Source of the DNA: an uncultured Campylobacter sp.
GTDB lineage: Bacteria; Campylobacterota; Campylobacteria; Campylobacterales; Campylobacteraceae
DNA length: 5,088 nucleotides
Direction: 5' to 3'
Assembly (NCBI RefSeq): GCF_938045405.1
Contig: NZ_CALIMW010000165.1
Span: 1 to 5,088 of the forward strand
A model generated the notes under the pieces. The model worked only from the letters and a program-made list of their open reading frames with translations. It was not told the DNA's origin and searched no databases. The position numbers and the translations under genes are program-made. Positions 1-5,088 of the stretch are shown here, in pieces. The first letter of the stretch is position 1; each line of letters opens with the position of its first letter.

Positions 1-609
1 GCTATCTATCGCGTCACGAAATTCTTCAAATTTAAGAAATTTCGCCTTAATAGCCGTAGCGATGATGCCCGTACCGAGAGGTTTTGTTAGGATCAGCAGG
101 TCGCCTTCGCGCGCTGTATTATTACTCCAAAATTTACGCGGATTTACGCGCCCCGTGACGCTAAGCCCGTAATAAATTTCAGGGGTAGAGATGGTGTGAC
201 CGCCCACCAGAACCCCTCCGCACTCTTTGATCTTGTCTTTGCCGCCGCGCAGAATTTCGCGCAGAATTTCGTTTGAGAAATGACAATCGTCAAAACCCAC
301 GATGTTTAGGGCATTTATCACCTCGCCACCCATTGCAAATACGTCGCTTAGGGAGTTTGCCGCCGCGATCTGTCCGAAAATAAACGGATCGTCCACCAAA
401 GGGGTGATAAAATCGAGCGTCTGCACTAGTGCAAGATCGTCATTTATGCGAAATACGCTCGCATCTTCGTTGCTGCAGGTGGACGAAAGCAAGTTTGCAT
501 TAGGCTCGATTAAATTTCCAAGATTTTCGGTTAGACCCGCCGGGTCAAGCTTGGCGGCTCAACCGGCGGCTGCAATAAATTTCGTGAGGTTAAAATCTCT
601 GTAGATCAT
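1..609 (-). CDS. selD: Selenide, water dikinase (selenophosphate synthetase), selenocysteine-containing, 3' end outside window
   Basis: This cytoplasmic enzyme makes selenophosphate from selenide and ATP, the selenium donor for selenocysteine and selenouridine. Translated from ATG at 609, the gene gives 203 codons before the window edge (family length is about 345). The only in-frame stop is TGA at 561-559, codon 17, giving G16-U17-A-A-K20; this is the family's catalytic Cys/Sec with its partner Lys (Cys17/Lys20 in E. coli). The frame then stays open and typical: acidic metal/ATP residues D49, D66 (LDFITPLVDDP) and D89 (NSLSDVFAMGG), then GGHT at 136-139 and LTKPLGTGII at 174-183. I therefore read TGA as selenocysteine, not a disruption. 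The start overlaps the yedF stop (ATGA) and has no clear Shine-Dalgarno, so translation is probably coupled to yedF. A pseudogene is the alternative but unlikely, because everything after the UGA is conserved. Confidence 0.95.
523..558 (-). promoter_or_regulatory. Candidate SECIS element downstream of the selD UGA
   Basis: Bacterial selenocysteine insertion needs a hairpin just 3' of the UGA, bound by SelB. Here the mRNA after the UGA contains GACCC-GGC-GGGUC (546-534), a perfect five-pair G/C-rich stem with a three-base loop, which could extend by UU/AA with one bulged U. The segment also holds a GGUCU run 21 bases after the UGA. As I recall, E. coli fdhF has the same GGUCU in its SECIS apical loop about 18 bases after its UGA. 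Which of two alternative foldings forms (GACCC/GGGUC, or CGG/CCG exposing GGUCU in the loop) cannot be decided by eye. The location is right for a SECIS; the structure is inferred. Confidence 0.5.
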
Positions 610-1202
610 AGTTTGATTACTTCGTATTTCGATAGGACGTCCATGATTTCGTATGCGTTTGAAATCTCGCCGATCGCGAGCTTATCGACCAGTTTATAGC
701 CCTCCAGACAGCTTCCGCAGCTTAAAATTTCAGCTCCCGCTTCGTTTAGCTTTTTGATCGCCTCAAAGCATTCGTGGCCGCGGTTGGTGGTTATGTGCAC
801 GGCGTTGTTTACACAGATGACCTTCACTGGCTTTTCGTCCAAATTTAGCGCCGCGCCTAAAAATTTAGCAAGCAAACTCTTTCCGATCGGGCCGCTTCCG
901 CACTGCTCCTCGTTTAGGAATATCACCTTGCCTCTCTTTGACGCCGCGACATCACAATAAATATCGTCGATACTTTCATCTTTCAGCTCGTCCGTTTTTA
1001 CGGTTTTTATAAGCGTGTCGGCGCCCGCTTGTGAAATTTGCGCCTCAAAGCCGTTTTTAGCCAAAAAGCGTTTTATGTTTTCGCGCGGCGCTACGTCGTT
1101 TACTAAAATTTCTAAATTCTCTCCGATTTTTAGCTCGCCGAGAGCTTTTTTAGCGCGTAAAAGCGGTTCCGGGCAATTTAAATTGCGACAATCTAGTTGC
1201 AT
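606..1202 (-). CDS. yedF: Selenium metabolism protein YedF (TusA-like plus DsrE-like domains)
   Basis: A 198-residue protein of the YedF family, which commonly sits beside selD and is thought to act in selenium or sulfur handling; its biochemical reaction is not established. Residues 1-70 form a TusA/SirA-like domain with the hallmark C10-P-E-P13 motif near the N-terminus (LDCRNLNCPEPLLRAK), the persulfide/selenide-carrying cysteine in TusA relatives. Residues 80-198 form a DsrE-like domain with the C162-G-S-C165 pair typical of this family and C101 in the CGSGPIG turn. The start is supported by AAGGA at 1213-1209, six bases before ATG. The stop overlaps the selD start by four bases, so the two genes are one translational unit and YedF may supply or relay selenium to SelD (inference). 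The family assignment is firm; the role is not. Confidence 0.93.
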   Translation of the reverse strand: MQLDCRNLNCPEPLLRAKKALGELKIGENLEILVNDVAPRENIKRFLAKNGFEAQISQAGADTLIKTVKTDELKDESIDDIYCDVAASKRGKVIFLNEEQCGSGPIGKSLLAKFLGAALNLDEKPVKVICVNNAVHITTNRGHECFEAIKKLNEAGAEILSCGSCLEGYKLVDKLAIGEISNAYEIMDVLSKYEVIKL

Positions 1203-1210
1203 ATGTAATC

Positions 1211-1240
1211 CTTAAAAATAAAATTCTTTGAACCTCAAAG
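1211..1240 (-). terminator. Possible weak terminator or attenuator between fdhC and yedF
   Basis: On the minus strand, CTTTGA-GGT-TCAAAG (1240-1226) is a perfect six-pair inverted repeat with a three-base loop, followed by AATTTTATTTTTAA, a U-rich run in the transcript. This resembles an intrinsic terminator, but the stem is A/T-rich and weak and the U tract is interrupted. It may only reduce read-through from fdhC into yedF-selD. I see no convincing -10 box for a separate yedF promoter in this gap. Confidence 0.35.
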
Positions 1241-1245
1241 CTAAT

Positions 1246-1270
1246 GCGAGCCGCACGCAAGCAGGCCCGC
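1246..1270 (-). other. G/C-rich imperfect hairpin downstream of fdhC
   Basis: Directly after fdhC the minus-strand transcript can pair GCGGGCC (1270-1264) with GGCUCGC (1252-1246), seven pairs including one G-U, around an 11-base loop. It lies just upstream of the CTTTGA/TCAAAG hairpin. It is not followed by a U tract itself, so it is more likely a 3'-end stabilising structure for fdhC mRNA or part of a two-hairpin leader before yedF. Function is inferred from position only. Confidence 0.3.
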
Positions 1271-1286
1271 ATAAAATTTACCCAAG

Positions 1287-2246
1287 TTATAAGCGCGGGT
1301 ACTTCGCTTCAAATTGCGATTTAGCGATCTGCCCTTTATCGAGCAGCTCGCGATACCAGTAGTGGTGAAGTACATAAACTTCCTCCTCCGGCTTGTATCC
1401 GTCGATCATCGAGTGGATGGCACCGCTGATCGCAAAGACCGCCATATAGATATGCACAAGCAAAAATACCGCGCAGACCGCACCCAAAAAATTATGAATA
1501 ATCGCGCTTGCTCTTAAAATTTCGATCTGACTCATACCTAGCGCACTTCTCATCGCAGGGATATCGTAGTCTAGGAAAAACATTGACGCACCCGTCGCTA
1601 TCATCACTATACCGCCTAAAGTCGCGACCCAAAACCACGCCTTTTGGCCTGCGTTAAATTTACCCGCAGGAATCGCGCGCTTCTTTTTGCTTAAATAGCC
1701 ACCCACGATCATCATCCATTTGATATCGTAAGCTCGCGGTAGCATACGCCAAAACCATGTCACTAGCATAGGCACAACGGCAATCGCAAACGCTATCGTA
1801 GCCAGTCCGTGAGCGTTTTTACAAAATCTCACGAAAGCGCCGCCACCGAATTCTTCGCCAAACATCATAATCAAGCCTGTCGGAACCAAGATCGCCCATG
1901 CTACGGCCGCTACAAGATGGTATAGTCGCTCAAATTTATTAAATGCATAGATCGGCTTGCCCGCGTGATGATCGAAGTGCTTCGGCCCTATGATCGCGTA
2001 GTGCCCAATAAAAGCTATGATTACGCCCAAAACCGCACCCAGCGCCAGCCACGCAAAAAAGCCCGAGCTTTGCAGATGTCCTTGAAATTGCAGAAAAATC
2101 GGGCCGAAGCCGTTGCCGTAGCTATCGATGTTTTCAAGCCTTGCATTGCCCCAAACATCACTATTTCCCTGCACGATATCGGCATATTTTTTCTCTTCGG
2201 CCTGCGCATAAATACAGGCAAAAAGCGCGAGAAACAATCTTTTCAT
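1287..2246 (-). CDS. fdhC: Formate dehydrogenase cytochrome b subunit (gamma subunit, FdhC/FdnI family)
   Basis: A 319-residue inner-membrane protein that carries b-type haem and passes electrons from a periplasmic formate dehydrogenase to the quinone pool. Residues 1-16 look like a signal peptide (MKRLFLALFACIYAQA). A periplasmic stretch and five hydrophobic segments follow, at about 63-85, 108-128, 146-166, 203-224 and 245-272. Histidines placed as haem ligands in this family are H110 (RLYH), H146 (AHG), H251 (IHN) and H265 (VHIY). The length fits epsilonproteobacterial FdhC proteins. ATG at 2246 is preceded by AAGGAA at 2256-2251, and the gene has its own -10 box. The genes for the catalytic and iron-sulfur subunits, usually just upstream, are absent here; nspC occupies that side. 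A different cytochrome b of the same superfamily (hydrogenase or thiosulfate reductase type) is possible, but the overall sequence reads as FdhC. Confidence 0.9.
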   Translation of the reverse strand: MKRLFLALFACIYAQAEEKKYADIVQGNSDVWGNARLENIDSYGNGFGPIFLQFQGHLQSSGFFAWLALGAVLGVIIAFIGHYAIIGPKHFDHHAGKPIYAFNKFERLYHLVAAVAWAILVPTGLIMMFGEEFGGGAFVRFCKNAHGLATIAFAIAVVPMLVTWFWRMLPRAYDIKWMMIVGGYLSKKKRAIPAGKFNAGQKAWFWVATLGGIVMIATGASMFFLDYDIPAMRSALGMSQIEILRASAIIHNFLGAVCAVFLLVHIYMAVFAISGAIHSMIDGYKPEEEVYVLHHYWYRELLDKGQIAKSQFEAKYPRL

Positions 2247-2275
2247 GGATTTCCTTAGATATAAAATTCGAGCCG

Positions 2276-2281
2276 ATTATA
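2276..2281 (-). promoter_or_regulatory. Extended -10 promoter of fdhC
   Basis: The minus strand reads TGATATAAT here, a perfect TATAAT with the extended TGn motif, preceded by an A/T-rich stretch (GCAAAAAA) as is usual for sigma-70 promoters in Campylobacter, which lack a clear -35. Transcription would begin near 2269, giving a leader of about 23 bases before the fdhC ATG. This makes fdhC, and perhaps yedF-selD, independent of nspC transcription. Confidence 0.7.
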
Positions 2282-2310
2282 TCATTTTTTGCAAAAAATT
2301 TTCTTACAAA

Positions 2311-2354
2311 GCAAAATTACATTTTTGCATTAAGTGCGGCGCTAGTTTCGCCGC
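2311..2354 (-). terminator. Possible end-of-transcript hairpins after nspC
   Basis: Two stems follow one another on the nspC transcript. GCGGCG (2354-2349) pairs perfectly with CGCCGC (2341-2336) across a seven-base loop containing the nspC stop codon. Then GCAAAA (2328-2323) pairs with UUUUGC (2316-2311) and is followed by UUUGU. Neither has a long uninterrupted U tract, so termination strength is uncertain, but the pair separates nspC from the fdhC promoter. Confidence 0.35.
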
Positions 2355-3496
2355 GCATACTCGTCGTAGCCGAATTTTTTGATCATTAAAACCTCTCCGC
2401 GCTCGTCTACCAGAACAAGATCGGGCAGTTTGATGCCGTTAAAGGTCGTGTTTTTCACGATCGTGTAGTGGATCTGATCCTCGAAAATCACCCGATCGCC
2501 GATGTTTAGCGGCGCGTCAAATTTATACTCGGGCTGCCCGCTCTCAAGCCCCACGATGTCGCCTGCGAGGCAGGTATTTCCGCCGAAGCGGTAGCTAAAT
2601 TTACCGCTCTTACTCTCGCCGCGCACCGCAGGACGATACGGCATCAGCACGGTATCGGGCATATGAGCTTCAGCGGAAGCGTCTAAAATAGCGATTTTAG
2701 CGCCATTTTCTACTATATCAAGCACGCTAGCGACCAAATACCCGCACTCCCAGCCGACCGCCTCGCCGGGCTCGAGATAAATTTCGACTTCGTATTTTTC
2801 GCGAAATTTTTTGATCAAATTTATCAGCAACTCCACGTCGTAGCCTGCGCGCGTGATATGATGCCCGCCGCCGAAATTTAGCCACTTTAGGCCTCCGAAA
2901 TAATTGCTAAATTTTGCCTCGAAAACCTCAAGTACCCGCTCTAGGCTCTGAGCGCTCTCTTCGCACAGCGCGTGAAAATGTAGCCCCGAGATGCCGCGCA
3001 GAAACTCGCCGTCTTGCAAGATCGCCCGCTGCAGCGCTTCAAGGCTCATCCCGAGCCTGCTAAAGCTGCCGCACGGATTGTAAGCGTCTTTGGGCGCGAA
3101 GGAGGTCTGCGGATTTAGCCGTAGTCCACACGACGCACCCGCAGCGAGCGCCTTTGCGCGGTATTTTTGCCACTGCGCGGCGCTATTGAACACGACGTGG
3201 TTTGAAATTTTTAAAATTTCATCCAAATCATCCTCTTTAAACGCTGACGAGTATGTGTGGATTTCGCCGTTTTTGATAAATTCCGCGGCAAATTTTGCCT
3301 CGTGTAGGCCGCTGCAAGTCGCACCCCAGAGGTATCTGTCAACGTAAGGCATCGCGAAGCTAAACGCAAAGCCTTTTAGCGCGCATAGAATTTTTGCGCC
3401 GCTTCGCTCACCTACGCCGCGTAAAATTTCTAAATTTTTTACCAGTTTTTGCTCCTCGCACACGTAAGCGGGGGTCGAAATTTCATCGATTTTCAT
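2342..3496 (-). CDS. nspC: Carboxynorspermidine/carboxyspermidine decarboxylase
   Basis: A PLP-dependent, fold type III decarboxylase (alanine racemase-like) catalysing the last step of the alternative spermidine/norspermidine route: removal of CO2 from carboxyspermidine or carboxynorspermidine, in the cytoplasm. The 384-residue length fits the family. Visible features are K41 in ILCALKGFAF (the PLP Schiff-base lysine), GLHFH at 171-175, NFGGGHH at 207-213 (phosphate-binding glycines), EPGEAVG at 242-248, LDASAEAHMPD at 271-281 and C309-LAGD in the C-terminal barrel (substrate-site cysteine and aspartate). The start is backed by GAGGA at 3507-3503, six bases before ATG, and a -10 box. Campylobacter species lacking the SpeD/SpeE route use this enzyme for spermidine; the partner dehydrogenase is not in the window. 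It is divergent from moaD and followed by fdhC on the same strand. Other fold III decarboxylases (DAP, arginine) fit less well. Confidence 0.93.
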   Translation of the reverse strand: MKIDEISTPAYVCEEQKLVKNLEILRGVGERSGAKILCALKGFAFSFAMPYVDRYLWGATCSGLHEAKFAAEFIKNGEIHTYSSAFKEDDLDEILKISNHVVFNSAAQWQKYRAKALAAGASCGLRLNPQTSFAPKDAYNPCGSFSRLGMSLEALQRAILQDGEFLRGISGLHFHALCEESAQSLERVLEVFEAKFSNYFGGLKWLNFGGGHHITRAGYDVELLINLIKKFREKYEVEIYLEPGEAVGWECGYLVASVLDIVENGAKIAILDASAEAHMPDTVLMPYRPAVRGESKSGKFSYRFGGNTCLAGDIVGLESGQPEYKFDAPLNIGDRVIFEDQIHYTIVKNTTFNGIKLPDLVLVDERGEVLMIKKFGYDEYARRN

Positions 3497-3523
3497 CGTT
3501 TTTCCTCATTAAATTTTTTCGCA

Positions 3524-3529
3524 ATTATA
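3524..3529 (-). promoter_or_regulatory. -10 box of nspC
   Basis: The minus strand reads TATAAT within TTTTATATAATTGCG. It lies 28 bases upstream of the nspC ATG, predicting a start near 3517 and a leader of about 20 bases containing GAGGA. No -35 is evident, as usual in Campylobacter. It stands back to back with the moaD -10 box about 22 bp away. Confidence 0.6.
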
Positions 3530-3550
3530 TAAAATTTTATAAATTTTTGG

Positions 3551-3557
3551 TTAAAAT
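3551..3557 (+). promoter_or_regulatory. Candidate -10 box of moaD-moaE
   Basis: TTAAAAT preceded by TTTTGG lies 27 bases before the moaD ATG, in a run of A/T-rich DNA. It predicts a start near 3564, a leader of about 20 bases, and the ribosome site AAGGA at 3574-3578. TATAAAAT at 3528-3535 is an alternative -10 for the same operon. The match is weaker than that of the divergent nspC promoter. Confidence 0.5.
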
Positions 3558-3583
3558 CGCCCAATCTTTAAAAAAGGATAAAA

Positions 3584-3805
3584 ATGGTAGAGGTAGAATT
3601 TCTAGGGCCGATCGGGCGCGAGCCCCTGCGCCTAAACGCAAACTCCCTGCAAGAGGTAAAAGCGGAGCTGCAAAAGGACGAAGGCTTGCACGAGTGGCTT
3701 GCAAACTGCGCCGTAGCGGTAAACGATAAGATGGTTTATGATGCGAATTTCGCGCTTAAATCCGGCGATCGCGTGAGCCTTCTGCCTCCCGTTTGCGGCG
3801 GCTAA
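3584..3805 (+). CDS. moaD: Molybdopterin synthase small subunit (MoaD, ubiquitin-like sulfur carrier)
   Basis: A 73-residue beta-grasp sulfur carrier. Its C-terminal glycine is adenylated by MoeB, converted to a thiocarboxylate, and donates sulfur to precursor Z (cyclic pyranopterin monophosphate) in the MoaD2-MoaE2 synthase, in the cytoplasm. The protein ends in LLPPVCGG, with the essential terminal Gly-Gly (72-73) preceded by the usual hydrophobic strand (SGDRVSLLPP). The N-terminal VEVEFLGPIGRE strand and the AVAVNDKMV segment (43-51) fit the ubiquitin-like fold. Length is slightly under the usual 80 or so residues. ATG at 3584 follows AAGGA by five bases. It is first in a two-gene operon with moaE, 15 bases apart, supporting the assignment over ThiS, which lacks a MoaE partner. 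Confidence 0.93.
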   Translation: MVEVEFLGPIGREPLRLNANSLQEVKAELQKDEGLHEWLANCAVAVNDKMVYDANFALKSGDRVSLLPPVCGG

Positions 3806-3820
3806 GCTTAGGAGGCGGCG

Positions 3821-4330
3821 ATGGGCGAGGCTAAATTTAATCCAGAACTTTTAAACGGGATCGAGCCTGAAATTTATGAGGGTAGCTTGGACGTAGATGC
3901 GATTTTATCGCGCTGGTACGCTAAATTTAAAGACGCAAATCGCGGCGCGTTCATCACCTTCGTAGGCATCGTGCGCGAAGAGGGCGGTATCTGTGCGCTG
4001 AGCTTCGATATCTACGAGCCGATTTTGCGAACTTGGTTCGAAGCGTGGCAGCAAAAGGCCGCGGCACAGGGTGCATTCGTGCTTTTTGCGCATTCAAAAG
4101 GCGACGTGCCGATCCACGAAAGCTCCTACGTAGCAGGTGTCGTAAGCCCGCAGCGCAAGGTCGCTCTGGCGCTCATAAACGAGTTTGTGGAGGATTTCAA
4201 AGCGGCCGCGCCGATCTGGAAATACGACGTAAAGGGCGGTAAAATCGAGGGCGGCAAAGTAGTAGGCGGGAAGAGGATCTATGCAGCGGATCGCTCGCAG
4301 AGGGTAAAAGGCGCAGGACTTTTGGGCTAA
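3821..4330 (+). CDS. moaE: Molybdopterin synthase catalytic (large) subunit MoaE
   Basis: This cytoplasmic subunit forms the dimeric core of molybdopterin synthase; the MoaD tail inserts into its active site to place two sulfurs on precursor Z, giving the dithiolene of molybdopterin. The 169 residues include GAFITFVGIVRE (42-53, the conserved core strand with R52), the H91-S-K-G turn, S109-P-Q-R112 (equivalent to the conserved Arg region) and PIWK at 131-134. K134 and K141 have the same spacing as the two active-site lysines I recall in E. coli (119 and 126). It is somewhat longer than the 150 residues of E. coli MoaE, with about 20 extra residues at the N-terminus. AGGAGG at 3810-3815, five bases before ATG, is the strongest ribosome site in the window. 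It follows moaD directly and is ended by a hairpin. Confidence 0.93.
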   Translation: MGEAKFNPELLNGIEPEIYEGSLDVDAILSRWYAKFKDANRGAFITFVGIVREEGGICALSFDIYEPILRTWFEAWQQKAAAQGAFVLFAHSKGDVPIHESSYVAGVVSPQRKVALALINEFVEDFKAAAPIWKYDVKGGKIEGGKVVGGKRIYAADRSQRVKGAGLLG

Positions 4331-4354
4331 ATTTACTATTTGATTCTTAATTCA

Positions 4355-4374
4355 AAACTAGCGAAGTCTAGTTT
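4355..4374. terminator. Bidirectional terminator between convergent moaE and the 4383-4952 ORF
   Basis: AAACTAG (4355-4361) and CTAGTTT (4368-4374) form a perfect seven-pair stem with the six-base loop CGAAGT, 24 bases after the moaE stop and 8 bases past the convergent ORF's stop. On the plus strand it is followed by AAGTTATTTTATAATTTTTTT, A/U-rich with a delayed U run; on the minus strand by TTGAATTAAG. Position between two convergent genes supports a shared terminator, though the U tract is not immediate. Confidence 0.55.
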
Positions 4375-4382
4375 AAGTTATT

Positions 4383-4952
4383 TTATAATTTTTTTATGGA
4401 CTTTATCCTATATTTCCAGTTATCGATAAATTCTATTTTATCTTTTAAAATACATGAATCCGTAGGTAGCCATCCATCAGGCATCCACTTACCAAACTTT
4501 TTATTATAATACCTCTGTACTATTTTTTTCTTCCTATCATTATACAAGCTACACCATATCTTATATCGGATGCCTTTATAACCAACACTCCTTGCATTCT
4601 TTATATCTTTGCAAGCCGTTTGCCAGGTAATATATTTTTTATCATACTCTGACGCTGCCTTGGAATAATCCGGCTTAGTTTTTCTAGGAAAAATTTCAAC
4701 AATGAAATAGTTAAAATTGATTCTTCCGTCGATTCTGCCGCGAATATTGCTCTCAATGATATCAATCCACTTACCAATTGTGTTTACGCTTTTCACCAAA
4801 TCTCTAGTAATAAGAACTGCGGCGGAATTACCATTTCTAATATAGCTAATATATTCTGCATCATATTTATGATTATTTACAATATTATCAGCCGTTGTTT
4901 TTACTCCATATAAAATTCCGTTATTGCAAAATTTACTTAAAAATCTACTCAA
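4383..4952 (-). CDS. Uncharacterised A/T-rich protein, possibly acquired or 5'-truncated
   Basis: I do not recognise this 189-residue product. It is basic, rich in Lys, Tyr, Ile and Asn, has six Trp (62, 110, 133, 156, 161, 179) and four Cys (9, 114, 134, 167), no signal peptide and no clear membrane segment. The C-terminal third carries KKFGKWMPDGWLPTDS (151-166) and a basic tail. Base composition is about one third G+C by eye, well below its neighbours, which suggests transfer. A 570-base open frame in such DNA is unlikely by chance, so it is or was coding. The start is doubtful: the only near-5' candidate is TTG at 4952, with no Shine-Dalgarno, nine bases after the stop of the upstream gene and in the same frame. 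It may depend on reinitiation, or be the 3' remnant of a longer gene. No function can be assigned. Confidence 0.55.
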   Translation of the reverse strand: MSRFLSKFCNNGILYGVKTTADNIVNNHKYDAEYISYIRNGNSAAVLITRDLVKSVNTIGKWIDIIESNIRGRIDGRINFNYFIVEIFPRKTKPDYSKAASEYDKKYITWQTACKDIKNARSVGYKGIRYKIWCSLYNDRKKKIVQRYYNKKFGKWMPDGWLPTDSCILKDKIEFIDNWKYRIKSIKKL

Positions 4953-4961
4953 ACGAAAATA

Positions 4962-5088
4962 TTAAAATTTAAACACGCTCTTGGCTTCAGCGATACGCTC
5001 ACCAAGGCTCGCAGCGGCATCTTCGCTCCTTGCCGCACACCTAAAGATCGGCTCCAGCACCTCGGCAAAAAAGCCGTTTAGCCCCTCC
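4962..5088 (-). CDS. C-terminal end of an unrecognised protein (5' part outside window)
   Basis: The minus strand carries an open frame from the window edge to TAA at 4964-4962, coding for 41 residues that begin EGLNGFFAEVLEPIFR and end IAEAKSVFKF. The segment is Ala/Glu-rich and likely helical, and its codon use and higher G+C match the native genes of this window, unlike the ORF that follows it. The other frames of this strand are less natural. The fragment is too short to name the family; I considered the C-terminus of GlyS and of MoeA, and neither fits convincingly. Its stop is nine bases from the TTG of the A/T-rich ORF, so the two would share a transcript. Confidence 0.6.
   Translation of the reverse strand, partial: EGLNGFFAEVLEPIFRCAARSEDAAASLGERIAEAKSVFKF

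Noticed and set aside
247..270. Tandem 12-base repeat GCGCAGAATTTC x2 inside selD
   Set aside because: It encodes EILR twice in a helix before the GG turn, a region where SelD proteins normally have a similar sequence; total length appears normal, so it is likely chance or a harmless in-frame duplication.
559..561. selD as a pseudogene with a nonsense mutation
   Set aside because: The UGA sits exactly on the known Cys/Sec catalytic position and all downstream motifs are intact, so recoding is the better explanation.
302..604. Plus-strand ORF of 100 codons opposite selD
   Set aside because: It is the antisense of selD, has no ribosome site and its product resembles nothing; it only appears long because the selD strand is strongly coding.
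2021..2389. Overlapping short ORFs on both strands around the fdhC start
   Set aside because: They are shadows of fdhC, whose signal peptide, ribosome site and -10 box explain the region.
3511..3557. A/T homopolymer runs as phase-variable repeats
   Set aside because: The runs are six or fewer bases and lie in promoter DNA; no G or C tract of the length that drives Campylobacter phase variation is present.
3394..3729. Plus-strand ORF of 111 codons spanning the nspC start and moaD
   Set aside because: It crosses the divergent promoter region and overlaps two well-supported genes in wrong frames; the Arg/Lys-rich product is typical of an out-of-frame reading.
1..5088. Repeated AAATTT / AAATTTT hexamers scattered through the window as possible binding sites
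   Set aside because: They fall mainly on Lys-Phe, Asn-Leu or similar codons inside genes without regular spacing, a general base-use habit of Campylobacter rather than a site array.

Overview
The window looks like chromosomal DNA from a Campylobacter of the higher-G+C group (the C. gracilis / C. rectus / C. showae / C. curvus type). The reasons are the constant recurrence of AAATTT inside genes, the mixed G+C (moderately high in genes, very A/T-rich between them), the TATAAT-type -10 boxes set in A/T tracts, and the gene content. From memory, C. jejuni has a similar run: selD, yedF, a formate dehydrogenase cluster, nspC, then divergent moaD-moaE. The species assignment is inference.

Layout. 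Bases 1-609 (minus) hold the N-terminal 203 codons of selD, selenide water dikinase. It is broken by an in-frame UGA at codon 17, exactly at the catalytic Cys/Sec position, so an ordinary ORF search misses it. Bases 606-1202 (minus) are yedF, a TusA-DsrE fusion protein of selenium/sulfur metabolism, overlapping selD by ATGA. An 84-bp gap with two hairpins separates yedF from fdhC (1287-2246, minus), the cytochrome b subunit of a formate dehydrogenase, which has its own extended -10 promoter. Upstream of that is nspC (2342-3496, minus), carboxynorspermidine/carboxyspermidine decarboxylase. A short divergent promoter region (3497-3583) leads to moaD (3584-3805, plus) and moaE (3821-4330, plus), the two subunits of molybdopterin synthase. 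A perfect hairpin at 4355-4374 ends this operon. Beyond it lies an A/T-rich, unrecognised ORF on the minus strand (4383-4952), then the last 41 codons of another unrecognised minus-strand gene (4962 to the window edge).

How the genes fit together. MoaD/MoaE make molybdopterin, the cofactor base of molybdenum/tungsten formate dehydrogenases. SelD makes selenophosphate for selenocysteine, which such dehydrogenases often carry in the active site. FdhC passes electrons from formate oxidation to the quinone pool. The window is therefore mostly a formate dehydrogenase support neighbourhood, with polyamine synthesis (nspC) interleaved. The catalytic (fdhA) and iron-sulfur (fdhB) subunits are not present beside fdhC.

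The most notable points are the recoded UGA in selD with a hairpin just downstream, the separation of fdhC from fdhAB, and the A/T-rich orphan ORF that lacks a convincing start and sits in the same frame right behind the stop of its upstream neighbour. I see no tRNA, rRNA, CRISPR array, insertion sequence or long repeat.
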